This document shows, in pieces, positions 43,996 to 55,973 of a stretch of DNA of 64,000 bases. Numbering within the stretch: position 1 is the first letter of the stretch; each line of letters begins with the position of its first letter. Source of the DNA: Providencia sp. PROV188 (GTDB lineage: Bacteria; Pseudomonadota; Gammaproteobacteria; Enterobacterales; Enterobacteriaceae); NCBI RefSeq assembly GCF_027595165.1, contig NZ_CP097291.1:3410001-3474000 (forward strand), given 5' to 3'. The translations under genes and the position numbers were made by a program. The notes under the pieces are model-generated. The model ran no database searches and was not told the origin of the DNA. It saw only the letters and a list, made by a program, of their open reading frames with translations.

Positions 43996-45684
43996 ATGGC
44001 TCAAGCCTGGTGGAAATCTGCGGTGGTATACCAAATCTACCCCAAAAGCTTCTATGACCATAATGGCGACGGTATTGGCGATCTCGCTGGTATTACCGCC
44101 AAGCTAGACTACATTCAATCTTTGGGTGTAAACGTGATTTGGCTATGTCCAATTTTTGAATCGCCGATGAAAGATAATGGCTATGACATCGCCAACTATG
44201 ACAGGGTCGATCCAGTTTTTGGTAGCAACGACGATCTTGATATATTGATCAGCCAAGCTTCACAGCGTGGTATTAAAATCCTACTGGACTTAGTGCTTAA
44301 CCACAGCTCAAACCAGCACCCTTGGTTCGAAGCTGCCCTTGCTGATCCCAATAGCCCTTATGCTGACTATTACCAATTTATTGAATGGGATAAACCCACT
44401 CCACCGAACAATTTACGTACCTACTTTGATTGCCCGGTGTGGACTCAGGTTCCAGATAGCACTCGCTGGTACTTCAACTCTTTCGGACCCGAGCAACCGG
44501 ATCTTAATTGGGAAAACCCACAATTACGCCAAGAAATTATCCAAATGATCAATCGTTGGATAGCCAAAGGCGTTGCAGGATTCCGCATTGATGCTATCGG
44601 CAATATTAAAAAATCCCCTGAAGCCCTCTCGCCTTACCAATTCCCTCCCGATCGGGAAGATGGCACCGCGTCTTTAGTTCCTTGGGTGGTTAACCAACCA
44701 GGCATCCATGAATTTTTAAAAGAGCTCGCCAGCCAAACCTTCCATCCTGCGAACTCAATGACGGTGGCTGAAATCGATGTTCCACCGCAAGATCTTGCTG
44801 ACTATATCGGGGAAGATGGGACATTTTCCATGGTGTTTGATTTCAGTATTGCGGATCTCGACATTACCAAACAGCCCCCGTTCGCCATTGATCCAATCAC
44901 AGGCGAACGTTTGAAGCCTGTTTTTCTAAAAAGCCAACTCACGACCCAGCAAGTGGGTTGGAGCGCACCTTATTTAGAAAATCATGACCAACCGCGCTCA
45001 CTGAACAAATTCTTACCGAAAGGCGCCATCTCCCCTGTCGCCGAAAAAATGTTGGCAATGTTTTTATTGACTCAGCGCGGTACGCCGTTTATTTATCAAG
45101 GGCAAGAAATTGGCATGACGAACTGCCCAATGACGCTCGACGAACATCACGATTTGCATCTTTTTAAACTCTACCAATGGGGTCAAAATCACGGGTACTC
45201 TCACACCACCATGATGAACTATTTTACCCAGCGTAGCCGCGACAATGCGCGAACGCCATTTCAATGGAATAGCCAACGCCATGGCGGATTTACAACAGGA
45301 ACGCCATGGTTGAAAGTTAATCCTAACTACCGAGAAGTTAATGCCGCCACCCAACAGCAGCAACCCGATTCACTTTTCGCGTTTTACCAACAATTGATTA
45401 CCCTGCGCCGCCATTCTCCAATTAGCGATATCTTGGTTAAAGGCGAATTCTCAGAAATTAGCGCCCCTGAACCTGTTATTGCTTATCGGCGAACATTAGG
45501 TTCACGCGCCATCGATATTTACTGTAATTTCAGTGATAAACCGCAAACTATTAACCAACATTATCGCCAAATACATTTAAGCAATATCGCAAATACCCAT
45601 GACGACAATATCCATAACGACAAGCAGCAAATTGCCCTACATCCTTATCAATCAATAATTTTTGAAGTAGAGAAAAGTGAATAA
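43996..45684 (+). CDS. GH13 alpha-glucosidase (oligo-1,6-glucosidase/TreC-like family)
   Basis: A 562-aa intracellular glycoside hydrolase with no signal peptide. The GH13 catalytic triad is visible: nucleophile Asp199 (GFRIDAIG), acid/base Glu259 (TVAEID) and Asp331 (LENHDQPRS). The opening WWKSAVVYQIYPKSFYDHNG is standard for the subfamily holding oligo-1,6-glucosidase, trehalose-6-phosphate hydrolase and isomaltulose synthase. Residue 200 is Ala, where 1,6-specific enzymes usually have Val, so alpha-1,4 activity is possible. AAGGAGAA precedes the start. It faces the same way as the glycogen operon 278 bp downstream, and may degrade released malto-oligosaccharides. Confidence 0.85.
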   Translation: MAQAWWKSAVVYQIYPKSFYDHNGDGIGDLAGITAKLDYIQSLGVNVIWLCPIFESPMKDNGYDIANYDRVDPVFGSNDDLDILISQASQRGIKILLDLVLNHSSNQHPWFEAALADPNSPYADYYQFIEWDKPTPPNNLRTYFDCPVWTQVPDSTRWYFNSFGPEQPDLNWENPQLRQEIIQMINRWIAKGVAGFRIDAIGNIKKSPEALSPYQFPPDREDGTASLVPWVVNQPGIHEFLKELASQTFHPANSMTVAEIDVPPQDLADYIGEDGTFSMVFDFSIADLDITKQPPFAIDPITGERLKPVFLKSQLTTQQVGWSAPYLENHDQPRSLNKFLPKGAISPVAEKMLAMFLLTQRGTPFIYQGQEIGMTNCPMTLDEHHDLHLFKLYQWGQNHGYSHTTMMNYFTQRSRDNARTPFQWNSQRHGGFTTGTPWLKVNPNYREVNAATQQQQPDSLFAFYQQLITLRRHSPISDILVKGEFSEISAPEPVIAYRRTLGSRAIDIYCNFSDKPQTINQHYRQIHLSNIANTHDDNIHNDKQQIALHPYQSIIFEVEKSE

Positions 45685-45962
45685 CTCAATTAATCACTCT
45701 AAATAAGCGTAATTAAAGATAAATAATCACCCGATATTTCGATATCAATAATAATCGGGTGATATTGATTACATTACGCATTTAATTACGTTAAGTATTA
45801 TTAATTGATAACTTAATAATACTATTCAAAAACAAACTAACACATTGTTAAATAACGAATTTAATAGATTTTGAAGATAAATATGTGAAGCCTATCAAAT
45901 ACAAATTAAATAATTTAAGTAAAGTTTAAATTGCTCATTTCACTTTTCTTGAGGTTATTTAT

Positions 45963-47969
45963 TTGCCAAATAAAAATCGCGAAGTTATTTCTCAAATAAC
46001 TTCAGGGCGTCGTTCTGCTGAAATATCCTCCGCAGAAACCCAAGCAATTAAAAAGCGCACTGATGGCTTTGGCACTCTCATTCGAGACATAGATGGTTGG
46101 CTACTGGCAGAAGGCACCCATCTACGTCCCTACGAATGTCTTGGTGCCCACCCCGTCAACTTCGACGGTGTTGATGGGGTGACTTTTTCTTTATGGGCAC
46201 CCAATGCCCAACAGGTTTCTGTCGTCGGTGAATTTAATCAATGGGATGGGCGCATTCACCCAATGACATTACGCCATGAAGTGGGCATTTGGGAGCGGTT
46301 TATTCCTGAGGCAAAAATCGGGCAAGCGTATAAATATGAATTACAAGATAGCCGAGGTTATATGCGGGTCAAAGCTGACCCTTACGCACTCAAAAGCGTG
46401 CTATTTCCTCATGTGGAATCAGTGATAACGGCCTTGCCAGACAACCAAACTCCGCCCCCCTCTGCCAACGCAAATTCGCCACTTTCTGCGCCAATCTCAA
46501 TCTACGAAGTGCATTTAGGCTCTTGGCGCCGTCATCCACACAATAATGGCTGGCTCAGCTACCGACAACTGGCTGAACAGCTTATTCCTTATGTGGCAGA
46601 AATGGGGTTTACCCATCTGGAATTGCTCCCTATCAGCGAACACCCGTTTGATGGTTCTTGGGGCTACCAACCTATTGGGCTCTATTCCCCAACCTACCGT
46701 TTTGGTGGCGTTGAGGATTTTCTCTACTTGATTCAAACCGCCCACCAGTATCACCTCAAAGTGATCCTAGATTGGGTACCCGCCCATTTTCCTAATGATG
46801 AATATGGGTTAATCCAATTTGATGGTACCGCACTGTATGAATATGCGGATCCGCGCGAAGGCATCCATCAAAACTGGCATACCTTGATTTATAACTACAG
46901 CCGCTATGAAGTGGCAAACTTTTTGGCAGGTAATGCCCTATATTGGCTAGAACGCTTTGGTATCGATGGGTTACGTGTCGATGCGGTCAGCTCAATGATT
47001 TACCGCGATTACAGCCGCGAAGAAGGGGAATGGGTACCCAACAAATGGGGAGGCAAAGAGAACCTAGAAGCCCTCGATTTTCTGCGTTATACCAACCAAA
47101 TTGTTCAACAGAATTGTCCCCATGCGTTAATGATAGCCGAAGAATCAACCGCCTTTCCCAATGTCACAGGCTCTGTTGAAAATCACGGTTTAGGTTTTGA
47201 TTTCAAATGGGATTTAGGCTGGATGCACGACACTCTGCGCTATATGTCCCTTGACCCGATTTACCGCCAATATCATCACCAACAAATGACCTTCGGCATG
47301 TTTTACGCCCACAGCGAGCACTTCGTTTTACCCCTTTCTCATGATGAGGTGGTGCATGGCAAAGGGTCACTTCTGAGTAAAATGTCCGGCGATACATGGC
47401 AAAAATTCGCCAATTTACGGGCTTACTATGGATTCATGTGGGGACATCCCGGTAAAAAATTATTGTTTATGGGGGGAGAATTCGCCCAAGGGCGAGAATG
47501 GGATCACGACACAGAGCTAGATTGGCATTTACTGAATCCTGAATATGATGGCTGGCACACGGGTGTACAGCGCCTTGTACGCGATTTAAATCATTGTTAT
47601 CAGCAGCAGCCCCCGCTGTACCAACTCGATTATTCCCCACAAGGCTTTGAATGGTTGGTGGTTGATGATCACCAAAACTCAGTATTCGCCTTTGTGCGTC
47701 GAGATACCCATAACCATGAAATTCTAGTGGTATCCAACTTCACCCCTGTTCCCCGCGAAAACTACCGCATTGGCGTTCACCAATCGGGCTGCTATCAAGA
47801 AATCATCAATACCGATTCTCACTATTATCGCGGCAGTAATGTGGGTAATCAGAGCGCAATATCCACCCAGCAAATAGCGGCTCACGGTAAAAATCACTCC
47901 CTAAATATTACGCTTCCCCCTTTGGCTACCCTGTATTTGAAACGGGAGCGACCGAATGACACATTTTAA
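45963..47969 (+). CDS. glgB: 1,4-alpha-glucan branching enzyme
   Basis: A 668-aa branching enzyme beginning with a TTG codon at 45963 (GAGG 8 nt upstream); no ATG lies nearby before the conserved N-domain. After a carbohydrate-binding N-domain ([20 protein letters not shown]) comes the GH13 barrel. It has the nucleophile aspartate in [13 protein letters not shown], glutamate in [10 protein letters not shown] and aspartate in [12 protein letters not shown]. Length is shorter than E. coli GlgB (728 aa), mostly at the N-terminus. It creates alpha-1,6 branches in glycogen. First gene of glgBXCAP; it overlaps glgX by 14 bp. Confidence 0.95.
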   Translation: MPNKNREVISQITSGRRSAEISSAETQAIKKRTDGFGTLIRDIDGWLLAEGTHLRPYECLGAHPVNFDGVDGVTFSLWAPNAQQVSVVGEFNQWDGRIHPMTLRHEVGIWERFIPEAKIGQAYKYELQDSRGYMRVKADPYALKSVLFPHVESVITALPDNQTPPPSANANSPLSAPISIYEVHLGSWRRHPHNNGWLSYRQLAEQLIPYVAEMGFTHLELLPISEHPFDGSWGYQPIGLYSPTYRFGGVEDFLYLIQTAHQYHLKVILDWVPAHFPNDEYGLIQFDGTALYEYADPREGIHQNWHTLIYNYSRYEVANFLAGNALYWLERFGIDGLRVDAVSSMIYRDYSREEGEWVPNKWGGKENLEALDFLRYTNQIVQQNCPHALMIAEESTAFPNVTGSVENHGLGFDFKWDLGWMHDTLRYMSLDPIYRQYHHQQMTFGMFYAHSEHFVLPLSHDEVVHGKGSLLSKMSGDTWQKFANLRAYYGFMWGHPGKKLLFMGGEFAQGREWDHDTELDWHLLNPEYDGWHTGVQRLVRDLNHCYQQQPPLYQLDYSPQGFEWLVVDDHQNSVFAFVRRDTHNHEILVVSNFTPVPRENYRIGVHQSGCYQEIINTDSHYYRGSNVGNQSAISTQQIAAHGKNHSLNITLPPLATLYLKRERPNDTF

Positions 47970-49902
47970 TTTTCGGCAAGGTCATGCTCACCCACTTGGT
48001 AGCCACATGGACGAACACGGCGTCAATTTTGCTATTTACAGCGAGCGTGCCGAACACATTGACCTGTGCGTGCTGGACTCACTCGGTGCTGAAATTCGTT
48101 ACCCGCTTTATCGGGGAGATAACCATATTTGGCATGGTTATTTAATGGGCGCAAAAGCGGGTCTACATTATGGTTATCGAGCTAGAGGGAAATGGGAACC
48201 AAAAGCAGGATTATATTTTGATGAAACTCACTTACTGATTGACCCTTACAGCCGCGAACTCACTGGTAAACAGCATCCTTATTCGGTCGTCAGCCATGAA
48301 CCTTATGACTGGCAAGGAGATACCCCTCTTCATACTCCATGGTCAAAAACCGTGATTTATGAAGCTCATGTTCGCGGACTTACCAAGCAACATCCTGAAA
48401 TTCCACCCGCTTTACGGGGAAGCTATGCTGCTATCGCACACCCTTGCATAACCCAGCATTTAACGCGACTTGGCGTGACGGCACTGGAGTTGCTCCCTGT
48501 GCAATTTCATCTGGATGAGCCGCGATTGCAGGCTAAAAATCTCACTAATTATTGGGGCTATAACACGCTGGCACCGTTTGCGATTGAGCCTCAATATTGG
48601 TCTGGGCAAGCAGGCTCTACGCCGTTGAGTGAATTTCGCAATATGGTCAAAGCCTTACATCGTGCCGGCATTGAGGTTATCCTTGATATTGTGTTTAACC
48701 ACACTGCCGAATTAGACTGCTCAGGACCTTGCTTATCGTTTCGGGGATTAGATAACCCCACCTATTATTGGTTAAACGACAATGGCGAATATGCGGATTG
48801 GACAGGCTGCGGCAATACGCTGAAATTGTCTCACTCAGCAGTAAGCCAATGGGTGCTCGACTGCCTGCATTTTTGGGCGATTGAATGCCATGTTGATGGC
48901 TTTCGCTTTGATTTAGCCACAATATTAGGAAGAACGCCGAAATTTAATTCTCAGACTCCACTGCTTAAAGCTATCACCCAAGACTCGATTCTTGGGCAAC
49001 GAAAGCTGATCGCTGAGCCTTGGGATCTCGCCAACAACGGTTACCAATTAGGGCTATTTCCACCGCCTTTTGCCGAATGGAATGACCAATTTCGCAATGA
49101 TTGCCGCCGTGCTGTTTTATATCGTGATATTCCTATCGGTACCTTGGCAAGCCGCTTAGCCGGTTCGCGGGATGACTTTTCACAAACCCGCTTTTCACCG
49201 AGTCATTCCCCTTGTTTTGTTTCAATTAACCACATCACCGCACACGATGGCTTTACGCTGAGAGATTTGGTCAGTTTTAATCACAAACATAACCATGCCA
49301 ACGGTGAAAATAACCAAGATGGTAGCGACGGTAACAACAGCCATAATCATGGTTTCGAAGGGTTAAACGCCCCTGAAAAAATAATATCGGAACGCCAACA
49401 GAGTCAGCGCCATTTACTAAGCTTACTTTTACTCTCATTAGGCACACCGATGCTGCGCGCAGGGGATGAGCTAGGGCATAGCCAACAAGGAAATAATAAC
49501 GCTTATTGCCAAGATAACCCGATAAGCTGGCTTAACTGGCTGGAAGCGGATAGTGCTCTTATGGAATTTACGGCACAACTTACCGCTTTGCGCCAACAAA
49601 TCCCTGCACTGACGTCGGGGCAATGGTGGCATTCACTGCCCCCCCATAAAACCGTTGAGTGGCTAAATGCCCAAGGCTCTTCCATAACCCTTGAACAGTG
49701 GCATCAATCATGCCCCATCCAAGTGTTACTTTCTGGTCAATGGCTATTACTGATTAATTTCACTGAGCAAGCCCATTCGCTCACGCTTCCCGAGGGGGAT
49801 TGGCACCCTGTCCCACCTTTTTCTTGCCACTTAATTGGTTCTATTCCTCCAAAAACTTTCGTGGTCATGCAGCGCCACCATTTTTCGCCAAATGCTCATT
49901 AA
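47956..49902 (+). CDS. glgX: Glycogen debranching enzyme
   Basis: A 648-aa isoamylase-type GH13 enzyme. Key segments are the N-terminal [40 protein letters not shown], the nucleophile in [13 protein letters not shown] and the acid/base in [16 protein letters not shown], plus [16 protein letters not shown]. It hydrolyses alpha-1,6 bonds of phosphorylase-limit chains and releases malto-oligosaccharides. It overlaps glgB by 14 bp and is 9 bp upstream of glgC. Length matches E. coli GlgX (657 aa). Confidence 0.94.
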   Translation: MTHFNFRQGHAHPLGSHMDEHGVNFAIYSERAEHIDLCVLDSLGAEIRYPLYRGDNHIWHGYLMGAKAGLHYGYRARGKWEPKAGLYFDETHLLIDPYSRELTGKQHPYSVVSHEPYDWQGDTPLHTPWSKTVIYEAHVRGLTKQHPEIPPALRGSYAAIAHPCITQHLTRLGVTALELLPVQFHLDEPRLQAKNLTNYWGYNTLAPFAIEPQYWSGQAGSTPLSEFRNMVKALHRAGIEVILDIVFNHTAELDCSGPCLSFRGLDNPTYYWLNDNGEYADWTGCGNTLKLSHSAVSQWVLDCLHFWAIECHVDGFRFDLATILGRTPKFNSQTPLLKAITQDSILGQRKLIAEPWDLANNGYQLGLFPPPFAEWNDQFRNDCRRAVLYRDIPIGTLASRLAGSRDDFSQTRFSPSHSPCFVSINHITAHDGFTLRDLVSFNHKHNHANGENNQDGSDGNNSHNHGFEGLNAPEKIISERQQSQRHLLSLLLLSLGTPMLRAGDELGHSQQGNNNAYCQDNPISWLNWLEADSALMEFTAQLTALRQQIPALTSGQWWHSLPPHKTVEWLNAQGSSITLEQWHQSCPIQVLLSGQWLLLINFTEQAHSLTLPEGDWHPVPPFSCHLIGSIPPKTFVVMQRHHFSPNAH

Positions 49903-49911
49903 GGAATTGAT

Positions 49912-51222
49912 ATGTCAGAAAAAATGCCTTTTTACACCTACCCAAATCCCATTTCGAGGCAGCTATTATCCAAAGAACTTCCGAGCAATACAGTTGCGCT
50001 TATTTTGGCAGGTGGTAAAGGTTCTCGTCTCAAAGCCCTGACTCAGAAGCAGCCAAAACCTTCACTCCACTTTGGCGGGAAATTTCGAATTATCGATTTC
50101 ACTTTATCTAACTGCATTAATTCAGGTATTTATCGCGTCGGGATACTGACCCAATACTATTCCCATCACTTAATCCAACATATTCAGCACAGTTGGTCAT
50201 TTCTAAACGGGAAAACCAATGAATTTATTGAAATTTTCCCTGCTCAACAGAAACAGGATGCCGAAGATTGGTATCAGGGTACTGCCGATGCCATCTTTCA
50301 AAATCTCGATGTTATTAGCCAATATCAAGCCAAATACATCATTGTGTTAGCTGGGGATCATATCTACAAAATGGATTATTCCCGCATGTTGCTAGACCAT
50401 GTAGAAAAAGGGAGCCAATGTACGGTGGCCTGTATTGAAGTACCCTGTAGCCAAGCATCTGAATTTGGCATTATGGACATTAACGATGACGAACAAATCA
50501 TTAATTTTATTGAAAAACCTCAATTTCCTCCATCGATGCCCGGGAAACCTTATTCCGCATTAGCCAGCATGGGCGTTTACGTTTTTGATGCCCAATACCT
50601 TTATCAATTACTCGCAGAAGAGCAGCAACAACAGAATACACAACATGATTTTGGCAAGAATTTAATCCCTAAGGCAGTACAGCAAGGCAAGGCTTGGGCG
50701 CACCCGTTTAGCCGCTCCTGCGTCTATTCTAATTTTAATATGGGCGCATCCCCTTACTGGCGAGATGTGGGCACCATTGATGCCTATTGGAACGCCAATA
50801 TTGATTTAGTCTCAGCGAAACCCGCACTGGATATGTATGATCCCCATTGGTCGATTCGGACGGGTCACTCCCCATTGGCACCAGCTCGGTTTATTCAAGG
50901 TGAATCGCTGCAATCTCCCCAAATTACCAACACATTAATTAATGCTGGTTCTATCGTTGAAGACGCCAAAATTGCTAACTCCGTGATTTTCCAAAATGTC
51001 CGCGTGAATGCTCACAGCCAACTCGATGCCTGCGTGATCCTCCCCGATGTCTCTATTGGATATGCCTGCCGCTTACAACGCTGCATTGTCGATAGTGGCT
51101 GTGTGTTACCCAACAAATTGGTGATTGGTGAAGATCCACAATGGGATGCCCAACATTTCTATCGCTCTGAAGGTGGCATCGTCCTTGTCACTCAAAAAAT
51201 GCTCGATAATCTTGCGGCTTAA
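49912..51222 (+). CDS. glgC: Glucose-1-phosphate adenylyltransferase
   Basis: A 436-aa ADP-glucose pyrophosphorylase catalysing the committed step of glycogen synthesis. The nucleotide-binding signature is [19 protein letters not shown], and [19 protein letters not shown] contains the allosteric and substrate region. It also shows [13 protein letters not shown] and [13 protein letters not shown] left-handed beta-helix C-terminal domain follows ([18 protein letters not shown]). Length agrees with E. coli GlgC (431 aa). It lies 11 bp before glgA in the same transcript. Confidence 0.96.
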   Translation: MSEKMPFYTYPNPISRQLLSKELPSNTVALILAGGKGSRLKALTQKQPKPSLHFGGKFRIIDFTLSNCINSGIYRVGILTQYYSHHLIQHIQHSWSFLNGKTNEFIEIFPAQQKQDAEDWYQGTADAIFQNLDVISQYQAKYIIVLAGDHIYKMDYSRMLLDHVEKGSQCTVACIEVPCSQASEFGIMDINDDEQIINFIEKPQFPPSMPGKPYSALASMGVYVFDAQYLYQLLAEEQQQQNTQHDFGKNLIPKAVQQGKAWAHPFSRSCVYSNFNMGASPYWRDVGTIDAYWNANIDLVSAKPALDMYDPHWSIRTGHSPLAPARFIQGESLQSPQITNTLINAGSIVEDAKIANSVIFQNVRVNAHSQLDACVILPDVSIGYACRLQRCIVDSGCVLPNKLVIGEDPQWDAQHFYRSEGGIVLVTQKMLDNLAA

Positions 51223-51233
51223 AGGAGATTCAG

Positions 51234-52721
51234 ATGCGCATACTTCATGCTGGCTCAGAACTATTTCCCCTTCTCAAAACAGGCGGCTTAGCGGATGTGC
51301 TCGGCGCATTACCCCAAGCTCAAATTGCCGAAGGAGCGGATGTCCGTATCGTATTACCCGGTTTTCCCGCGTTACTGGATGCGGTTCATCACACCTTAGT
51401 TGGCAACCATATCAATACATTTGCAGGCCCCATCACTCTACGTTTTGGTCATTATGATGGTGTCGGTCTCTATTTAATTGATGCCCCACATCTCTATCAA
51501 CGCACAGGCAGTCCTTATCACGACAATCGTCAACAAGAGTACAGAGACAACTATCTGCGGTTTGCCTTATTAGGCTGGATAAGCAGTGAACTTGCCTGCG
51601 GTTTTGATGCTGATTGGCGACCTGACATTATTCATGCTCACGACTGGCATGCAGGACTCTGCGCCGCCTATCTTGCCGCCAAAAATTACCCTGTTCCTTG
51701 CGTGTTTACCGTCCATAATCTGGCTTACCAAGGACTGTTTTCAGCAACCCATTTTCCTGAATTACAATTACCTAATGGCTTTTATTCCCCCGAAGGCTTA
51801 GAGTTTTATGGGCAAGTTTCCTACCTAAAAGCGGGGCTGTTCTACGCCAATAAAATCACTTTTGTCAGCCCCACTTATGCCAAAGAAGTCACTATTCCCG
51901 AATACGGTTATGGACTCGCCAGTTTATTGAAACAGCGCCAATCTCAAGAGGATATTTTAGGGATCTTAAACGGCGTGGATTACCAAGTCTGGGATCCGCA
52001 ACTTGACCCGTTGATCTCCCACAACTACGGGCGACAAAACATGCTCGGCAAAGCCATCTGTAAAATGACTCACCAGCGAGAAAACAAACTTAATGTCACC
52101 GATAAAGTTCCATTGTTCGGCGTTGTCAGCCGCCTCAGTACACAAAAGGGATTAGACCTCTTGCTAGAAGTGATCCCCGATTTGCTACACCAAGGTGGGC
52201 AGCTGTCAGTTTTAGGCACTGGCGACGCTGACTTACAACACGCCTTTGAGCAATTGGCTCACCAATTCCCAAAACAGGTTTCTGTCGTTATTGGCTATGA
52301 CGAACTTCACGCCCATAAACTGATTGCTGCCGCTGACGTCATTGTGGTGCCAAGCCGCTACGAACCTTGTGGTTTGACCCAACTTTATGGTCTGAAATAT
52401 GGCGCTCTTCCACTGGTTCGCCACACGGGCGGGCTAGCCGATACTGTCACCGATTGCTCCCTCGAAAATTTAGCAGATCGCACGGCAACGGGTTTTGTAT
52501 TTCATGACTATCACGGCTATCGCTCCCACCATGGAAAAACTACCGAACTCAATGATGCTGTGCGTCGCGCTTTCGCGCTTTGGAATGAACCGACTCGCTG
52601 GAAACGCGTACGCCGACAAGGTATGCAGATGAATTTTAGCTGGCAAGCTTCCGCCAAAAAATACCTTGCGCTTTACCGGAACTTAATTGAGCCAACGACG
52701 GAAGGTGCTGACCATGAATGA
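51234..52721 (+). CDS. glgA: Glycogen synthase (ADP-glucose)
   Basis: A 495-aa GT5 glycosyltransferase that extends alpha-1,4-glucan from ADP-glucose. The KXGGL motif near the N-terminus ([14 protein letters not shown]) binds ADP-glucose. The second domain has [16 protein letters not shown] and [25 protein letters not shown] lies about 6 nt before the ATG. It is slightly longer than E. coli GlgA (477 aa) through a C-terminal extension. Its last 8 bp overlap the glgP start. Confidence 0.95.
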   Translation: MRILHAGSELFPLLKTGGLADVLGALPQAQIAEGADVRIVLPGFPALLDAVHHTLVGNHINTFAGPITLRFGHYDGVGLYLIDAPHLYQRTGSPYHDNRQQEYRDNYLRFALLGWISSELACGFDADWRPDIIHAHDWHAGLCAAYLAAKNYPVPCVFTVHNLAYQGLFSATHFPELQLPNGFYSPEGLEFYGQVSYLKAGLFYANKITFVSPTYAKEVTIPEYGYGLASLLKQRQSQEDILGILNGVDYQVWDPQLDPLISHNYGRQNMLGKAICKMTHQRENKLNVTDKVPLFGVVSRLSTQKGLDLLLEVIPDLLHQGGQLSVLGTGDADLQHAFEQLAHQFPKQVSVVIGYDELHAHKLIAAADVIVVPSRYEPCGLTQLYGLKYGALPLVRHTGGLADTVTDCSLENLADRTATGFVFHDYHGYRSHHGKTTELNDAVRRAFALWNEPTRWKRVRRQGMQMNFSWQASAKKYLALYRNLIEPTTEGADHE

Positions 52722-55158
52722 TCCATTTACCATCCAAAATCGCGAACAGCGAATCAACACTCTAATCGACTCCATCCAAACCAAATTGAAGTTTATGATT
52801 GGCAAAGACCCCATTATTGCCACCCAACATGATTGGCTAAATGCCATCTCCTACGCTATCCGCGACTTAACCGTTGACCGTTGGTTGCGTGCCATTCGCC
52901 GTTCTCTGTCTCAATCGGATCGCGCTGTCGCTTACTTATCCATGGAATTTCTGATTGGGCGCACCCTTTCCAATACTTTATTAAATTTGGGCATGTATGA
53001 GGATGTGTCTGATGCTTTGAAAAAGATGGGCTTTGAACTGAGTGCGATTTTAGAAGAAGAGGATGATCCTGGTTTAGGCAATGGAGGTCTAGGGCGCCTT
53101 GCTGCCTGCTTTTTAGATTCTCTCGCCACCTTAAAAATCCCTTCCGTTGGGTTTGGTATCCGCTACGAATATGGCATGTTTCAGCAAAATATTATTGATG
53201 GCCAACAAGTTGAGTCCACCGACCGCTGGCTACAATATGGCAATGCATGGGAGTTTCCACGCTATAACCTTAGCTATAAAGTCCGCTTTGCGGGTCGCCT
53301 TCAGCAAGAAGGCAAAATCGTTCGCTGGGTGGAAACTGAAGAAGTGCTTGCTCGCGCCTATGACCAAATCATCATGGGCTATGGATGTGATTCCACCAAC
53401 ACTTTGCGCTTGTGGTCTGCCCATGCCACGAATGAGATGAACATCAACAAATTCAATCAAGGGGAATACTCAGCAGCCGTTGAAGAGAAAAATTTCTCTG
53501 AGAATGTCTCCCGCGTACTCTACCCTAACGATTCTACGGAATCGGGGAAAATTTTACGTCTTGGGCAAGAGTATTTTCTTGTATCAGCAACCTTGCAGAA
53601 TATCCTCGATGTCCATTACCGAATCCACGGCACGTTAAGTAACCTTGCCGATAAAGTGGCAATCCATTTGAATGATACCCACCCCGTTTTAGCGATTCCT
53701 GAACTGATGCGCTTGCTTATCGATGAGCACGAATATGAGTGGGAAGCCGCATGGCAAATGAGTGAAAAAACCTTTTCTTACACCAATCACACTCTGATGG
53801 GAGAAGCATTAGAACGTTGGTCTGTCGACCTTCTTGGGCGATTACTCCCCCGCCACCTACAAATTATCTTTGAAATAAATGACCACTTTCTCACTAAGAT
53901 CAAACAGCGTTACCCCAACAACCCAGAACTTTTAACTCGCTTATCTCTGATTGATGAATCCCATGGGCGCTATGTTCGCATGGCATGGCTTGCCGTCGTG
54001 GGCAGCTACCGAGTCAATGGCGTGTCCAAGTTGCATTCGGAGCTTATGACTCAAGAAATTTTCTCTGATTTTTCCAAAGTATTTCCTGAGCGTTTTAGCA
54101 ATATCACCAATGGCATTACCCCACGCCGCTGGCTGGCGTTGTGCAATAAACCCCTTGCGAGCTTGATTGATGAAACCATCGGTGAAGGTTGGCGGGAAGA
54201 TCTCACAGAGCTTTCTCGCCTACAGCAGTACACAGATTTTCCTCTATTTATCGAGCGGTTAAAAACCTGTAAGTTAGAGAACAAAGTTGCCCTCGCCGAC
54301 TATATCGCTAAAAACGTCAATATCATCGTCGATCCTCACGCCATGTTCGATGTACAAATCAAACGCATTCATGAATATAAACGCCAATTACTCAATATCT
54401 TGCAAGTCATTGGGCGCTACCAGCGAATCTTGCAACTTCCCGAAAAGAATTGGGTTCCGCGCGTGGTGATTTTCTCGGGAAAAGCCGCCTCATCCTACGT
54501 TAACGCCAAAATGATCATCCGGCTTATCAATGATGTCGCTAACGTGATTAACCACGACGCCCGAATCAAAAATCGTTTAAAAGTGATTTTTATCCCGAAT
54601 TACAGCGTCAGCTTAGCGGAGTTAATTATTCCCGCCACCGACTTATCCGAACAGATATCCCTTGCAGGAACCGAAGCGTCAGGAACAGGTAATATGAAAT
54701 TTGCCCTCAATGGTGCATTGACTATCGGTACATTAGACGGCGCCAATATTGAAATTCGCGAACATGTTGGCGAAGAAAATATGTTTATCTTTGGGCATAC
54801 CGCCGAGCAAGTTGACGCGATTCGTACACAAGGCTATGACCCAAGAAAGATTTACCAAGAACATGAAGACCTACACAATGTCCTCAATTCCCTTGTTTCG
54901 GGTATTTTCAGTCCCGATGACCCTAACCGCTATTACCCGCTTTATGATTCTCTGATTAATTTTGGAGACCATTATCAATTACTTGCCGATTACCACTCTT
55001 ACGTTCAATCCCAAGATGCCGTCGATAAGCTATACCAATACCCAACGTTATGGGCGCAAAAAACACTCAATAATATCGCTAACATGGGCTACTTCTCTTC
55101 CGATAGAACCATTAATGAATATGTTGAAAAGATATGGCAAATGAAACCCACTCAGTGA
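52714..55158 (+). CDS. glgP: Glycogen phosphorylase
   Basis: An 814-aa GT35 enzyme (E. coli GlgP 815 aa) that releases glucose-1-phosphate from glycogen ends. The start is taken at the ATG at 52714 (GGAAGG upstream); the frame extends 9 codons further into glgA. The pyridoxal phosphate lysine lies in [19 protein letters not shown]. Other landmarks are [28 protein letters not shown] and [15 protein letters not shown]. It closes the operon, so synthesis and breakdown enzymes are made together and must be balanced at enzyme level. Confidence 0.95.
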   Translation: MNDPFTIQNREQRINTLIDSIQTKLKFMIGKDPIIATQHDWLNAISYAIRDLTVDRWLRAIRRSLSQSDRAVAYLSMEFLIGRTLSNTLLNLGMYEDVSDALKKMGFELSAILEEEDDPGLGNGGLGRLAACFLDSLATLKIPSVGFGIRYEYGMFQQNIIDGQQVESTDRWLQYGNAWEFPRYNLSYKVRFAGRLQQEGKIVRWVETEEVLARAYDQIIMGYGCDSTNTLRLWSAHATNEMNINKFNQGEYSAAVEEKNFSENVSRVLYPNDSTESGKILRLGQEYFLVSATLQNILDVHYRIHGTLSNLADKVAIHLNDTHPVLAIPELMRLLIDEHEYEWEAAWQMSEKTFSYTNHTLMGEALERWSVDLLGRLLPRHLQIIFEINDHFLTKIKQRYPNNPELLTRLSLIDESHGRYVRMAWLAVVGSYRVNGVSKLHSELMTQEIFSDFSKVFPERFSNITNGITPRRWLALCNKPLASLIDETIGEGWREDLTELSRLQQYTDFPLFIERLKTCKLENKVALADYIAKNVNIIVDPHAMFDVQIKRIHEYKRQLLNILQVIGRYQRILQLPEKNWVPRVVIFSGKAASSYVNAKMIIRLINDVANVINHDARIKNRLKVIFIPNYSVSLAELIIPATDLSEQISLAGTEASGTGNMKFALNGALTIGTLDGANIEIREHVGEENMFIFGHTAEQVDAIRTQGYDPRKIYQEHEDLHNVLNSLVSGIFSPDDPNRYYPLYDSLINFGDHYQLLADYHSYVQSQDAVDKLYQYPTLWAQKTLNNIANMGYFSSDRTINEYVEKIWQMKPTQ

Positions 55159-55290
55159 AATAAACAAAAAACATAAAATATATATTCTTGCCGTTTTATT
55201 ACTTTAATTAAAATTATCCCGTTATTGTGAGAGCCTCATTTATTCACTTCGACTGATATATGATTTAATAAAAGTTTGAATTGATATATG

Positions 55291-55320
55291 AAGGGGAATA
55301 CCTATTGTATTCCCCTTTTT
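55291..55320 (+). terminator. Intrinsic terminator of the glycogen operon
   Basis: Eleven-bp perfect stem AAGGGGAATAC/GTATTCCCCTT with a 5-nt loop and T-run. It lies between glgP and the convergent acidic-protein gene and probably serves both. Confidence 0.88.
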
Positions 55321-55324
55321 ACTA

Positions 55325-55885
55325 TTAATATTCGCTGTAATCCACTTCTTCGTCATTCAGCTCAACCATGACGTCAAAATGTTCCATGATGTCCATAAAT
55401 GGTTCGAAAATACCGGAAGGAATTAAGATCTCATGGTAAGCATCATTACCGGAAGTCAGACCCAATAAATAGTAACCAAGAGCTTGTAGTTGCTGATTAG
55501 CGCGAACAAAAATTTGGTCTGGTCTTAAATCGTTTTTAGGGTCTTTAACGGCAAAATCTAGCTGAATATCCAATCCTTCGAACTCAACCGCATTTTCCAA
55601 AAAGCCTACAGCAGACTCACTGTCTTTCCAGTCTATCCAAAAGCTGTTTCCCATATTCGACCTGACAATAAGATCTGCCATTAAATAGCCAATTTCACCC
55701 TCTTCGATACGTTCGACGAACCCCTCTTCGTCTTCACTGATCGACTCTTTTAACTCTTCCTCAAATGAAGAGATATCCGTTTCCATATTCTCGATTGAAT
55801 CTGGATTTAACAGCTTCGCCAGCTTGTTAACCACCTGCATAATATCATTGAAATGGTCGAGCGCTTCTGGGTTCATGCCCTGCAT
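55325..55885 (-). CDS. Acidic protein of unknown function
   Basis: A 186-aa soluble protein, strongly acidic (for example SSFEEELKESISEDEEG and a tail ELNDEEVDYSEY). It has no signal peptide or membrane helix. Central features are a WIDWKDSESAVGFLENAV segment and LQALGYYLLGLTSGNDAYHE. The style recalls small DUF6630-like or immunity-type proteins, but I cannot assign a family. The start is the first ATG, with AAGGAA 6 nt upstream; another ATG follows three codons later. It stands alone. No toxin gene lies next to it. Confidence 0.7.
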   Translation of the reverse strand: MQGMNPEALDHFNDIMQVVNKLAKLLNPDSIENMETDISSFEEELKESISEDEEGFVERIEEGEIGYLMADLIVRSNMGNSFWIDWKDSESAVGFLENAVEFEGLDIQLDFAVKDPKNDLRPDQIFVRANQQLQALGYYLLGLTSGNDAYHEILIPSGIFEPFMDIMEHFDVMVELNDEEVDYSEY

Positions 55886-55973
55886 CGTTGTTCCTTATTT
55901 TTAGCGTAATTATCTGTATTCTCACTAAAATAGGTGATTCGGTATATCGACTAATTCCGATATTTACAATGAA

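Noticed and set aside
43996..45684. Firm call as trehalose-6-phosphate hydrolase TreC
   Set aside because: No trehalose phosphotransferase gene is adjacent and the residue after the nucleophile is Ala, so only the broader alpha-glucosidase family is supported.
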